Shown in pieces: positions 63,564 through 64,000 of a stretch of DNA of 64,000 nt (positions are counted from its first letter, which is position 1; each line of letters opens with the position of its first letter). The notes below the pieces were generated by a model. It ran no database searches. It saw only the letters and a list, made by a program, of their open reading frames with translations, and was not told where the DNA came from. Where the stretch lies: the NCBI RefSeq assembly GCF_014203605.1, contig NZ_JACHJJ010000001.1:636364-700363 (forward strand). The letters are read 5' to 3'. The DNA is from Thiemannella venezuelensis. GTDB lineage: Bacteria; Actinomycetota; Actinomycetes; Streptosporangiales; Streptosporangiaceae. A program made the translations under genes and the position numbers.

Positions 63564-64000
63564 GTGACCAACGACCTCAACACCCTTCTGACCGCACTCT
63601 ACGTCAGGATCGATGACTGGCTCACCACCACGGGCCGCCCGGCCCGCCTGGGCCGCCCACCACGCCTGACCGACGCCGAACTGCTCACCGTGGCCATCGC
63701 CCAAGCCCTGCTCGGCATCCGCTCCGAAGCCCGCTGGCTGCGCTTCCTTCCCCGCCACCTGCCCGGCGCCTTCCCCTACCTGCCCGGCCAGTCCGGCTAC
63801 AACAAGCGCCTGCGCCACGCGCTGCCCCTGCTCCAGCGCACCATCATCGCCCTGGCCCGCGACAGCGACCTGTGGGCCGACCCGATCTGGGTCGTCGACT
63901 CCACCCCCGTCGAATGCGGCCGCTCGCGTCCCACCGCGCAGCGCTCGCACCTGGCCGGCTGGGCCGGCTACGGCTACTGCCGCTCCCACTCGCGCTACTT
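63564..64000 (+). mobile_element. IS982-family transposase gene, truncated by the right edge
   Basis: From GTG 63564 the frame stays open to the end of the window (145 codons): TNDLNTLLTALYVRIDDWL, then LTDAELLTVAIAQALLGIRSEARWLRFLPRHL and WVVDSTPVECGRSRPT. The first catalytic Asp of the DDE triad is in VVDSTPVEC, as in IS982 elements. The left inverted repeat and target duplication should lie between 63334 and 63560, but I cannot define them without the right end. Confidence 0.88.

Overview
The window is very GC-rich, with strong G/C bias at codon third positions, frequent GTG starts and no recognisable rRNA, tRNA or CRISPR. Its gene content is that of a filamentous actinomycete: mycothiol genes mshA and mshD, the orphan regulator GlnR, the Ni-responsive Fur protein Nur, MurT/GatD, PhoU with SenX3/RegX3, and an HbhA-like protein with its XRE regulator. 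Gene order partly follows the Streptomyces core (nur, ygfZ-type gene, glnR, moaD/thiS, sulfurtransferase, DUF1416) and the mycobacterial stretch XRE-hbhA-DUF2516 ... SDR-mshA-ybjN-gpm-senX3-regX3. A large CBM2-bearing cellulase set and eukaryotic-type kinases suggest Streptosporangiaceae or a relative; that assignment is inference.

Layout. 1-4.5 kb: truncated MFS exporter, DUF47/Pit phosphate uptake pair, MerR regulator with a textbook MerR promoter, mshD. 4.5-8.8 kb: secreted 5'-nucleotidase and a secreted beta-helix (GH87-like) glycosidase. 8.8-15 kb: glnR, a MoaD/ThiS sulfur carrier, an LmeA-like protein, ECF sigma with anti-sigma, thioredoxin, then a Cys-containing leader peptide ahead of DUF4395-sulfurtransferase-DUF1416. 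15-24 kb: uncharacterised membrane and secreted proteins and a HerA-type ATPase with a coupling-protein-like membrane partner. 24-35 kb: murT-gatD and many small redox, regulatory and housekeeping genes, including nur, ygfZ-type, dtd and asparaginase. 35-51 kb: polysaccharide-degradation island, with GH10 xylanase, GH5_8 mannanase, GH9-CBM3c endoglucanase and GH48 exocellulase, all on the minus strand. It is followed by a Ser/Thr kinase fused to a GH6-like domain, a STAS protein, a second Ser/Thr kinase and a CelR/CebR-type LacI regulator. 51-64 kb: DUF2516, a truncated flavoreductase, an MCP remnant, hbhA-like/XRE, BlaI/M56, mshA, ybjN, gpm, phoU, senX3-regX3 and the start of an IS982-type transposase cut by the right edge.

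Main biological points. (1) The kinase at 45365-47548 carries an extracellular GH6 cellulase fold in which every catalytic-position residue I can align is substituted (N467, E503, S679, H683, N685). It looks like a cellulose or oligosaccharide sensor made from a dead cellulase, placed beside real cellulases. (2) Perfect CelR/CebR operators (TGGGAGCGCTCCCA) lie upstream of GH48 and of the lacI-type gene, and the lacI gene overlaps a second receptor kinase by 14 nt, tying kinase signalling to the cellulose regulon. (3) Six 11-bp direct repeats lie between GH48 and the pseudo-GH6 kinase. (4) A cysteine-codon leader peptide precedes the sulfurtransferase operon. (5) A complete minimal transcription unit for a 13-residue peptide (promoter, very strong Shine-Dalgarno, terminator) lies beside nur. 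(6) Many genes have a TANNNT -10 element 6-8 nt before the start codon and no Shine-Dalgarno, indicating widespread leaderless mRNAs.
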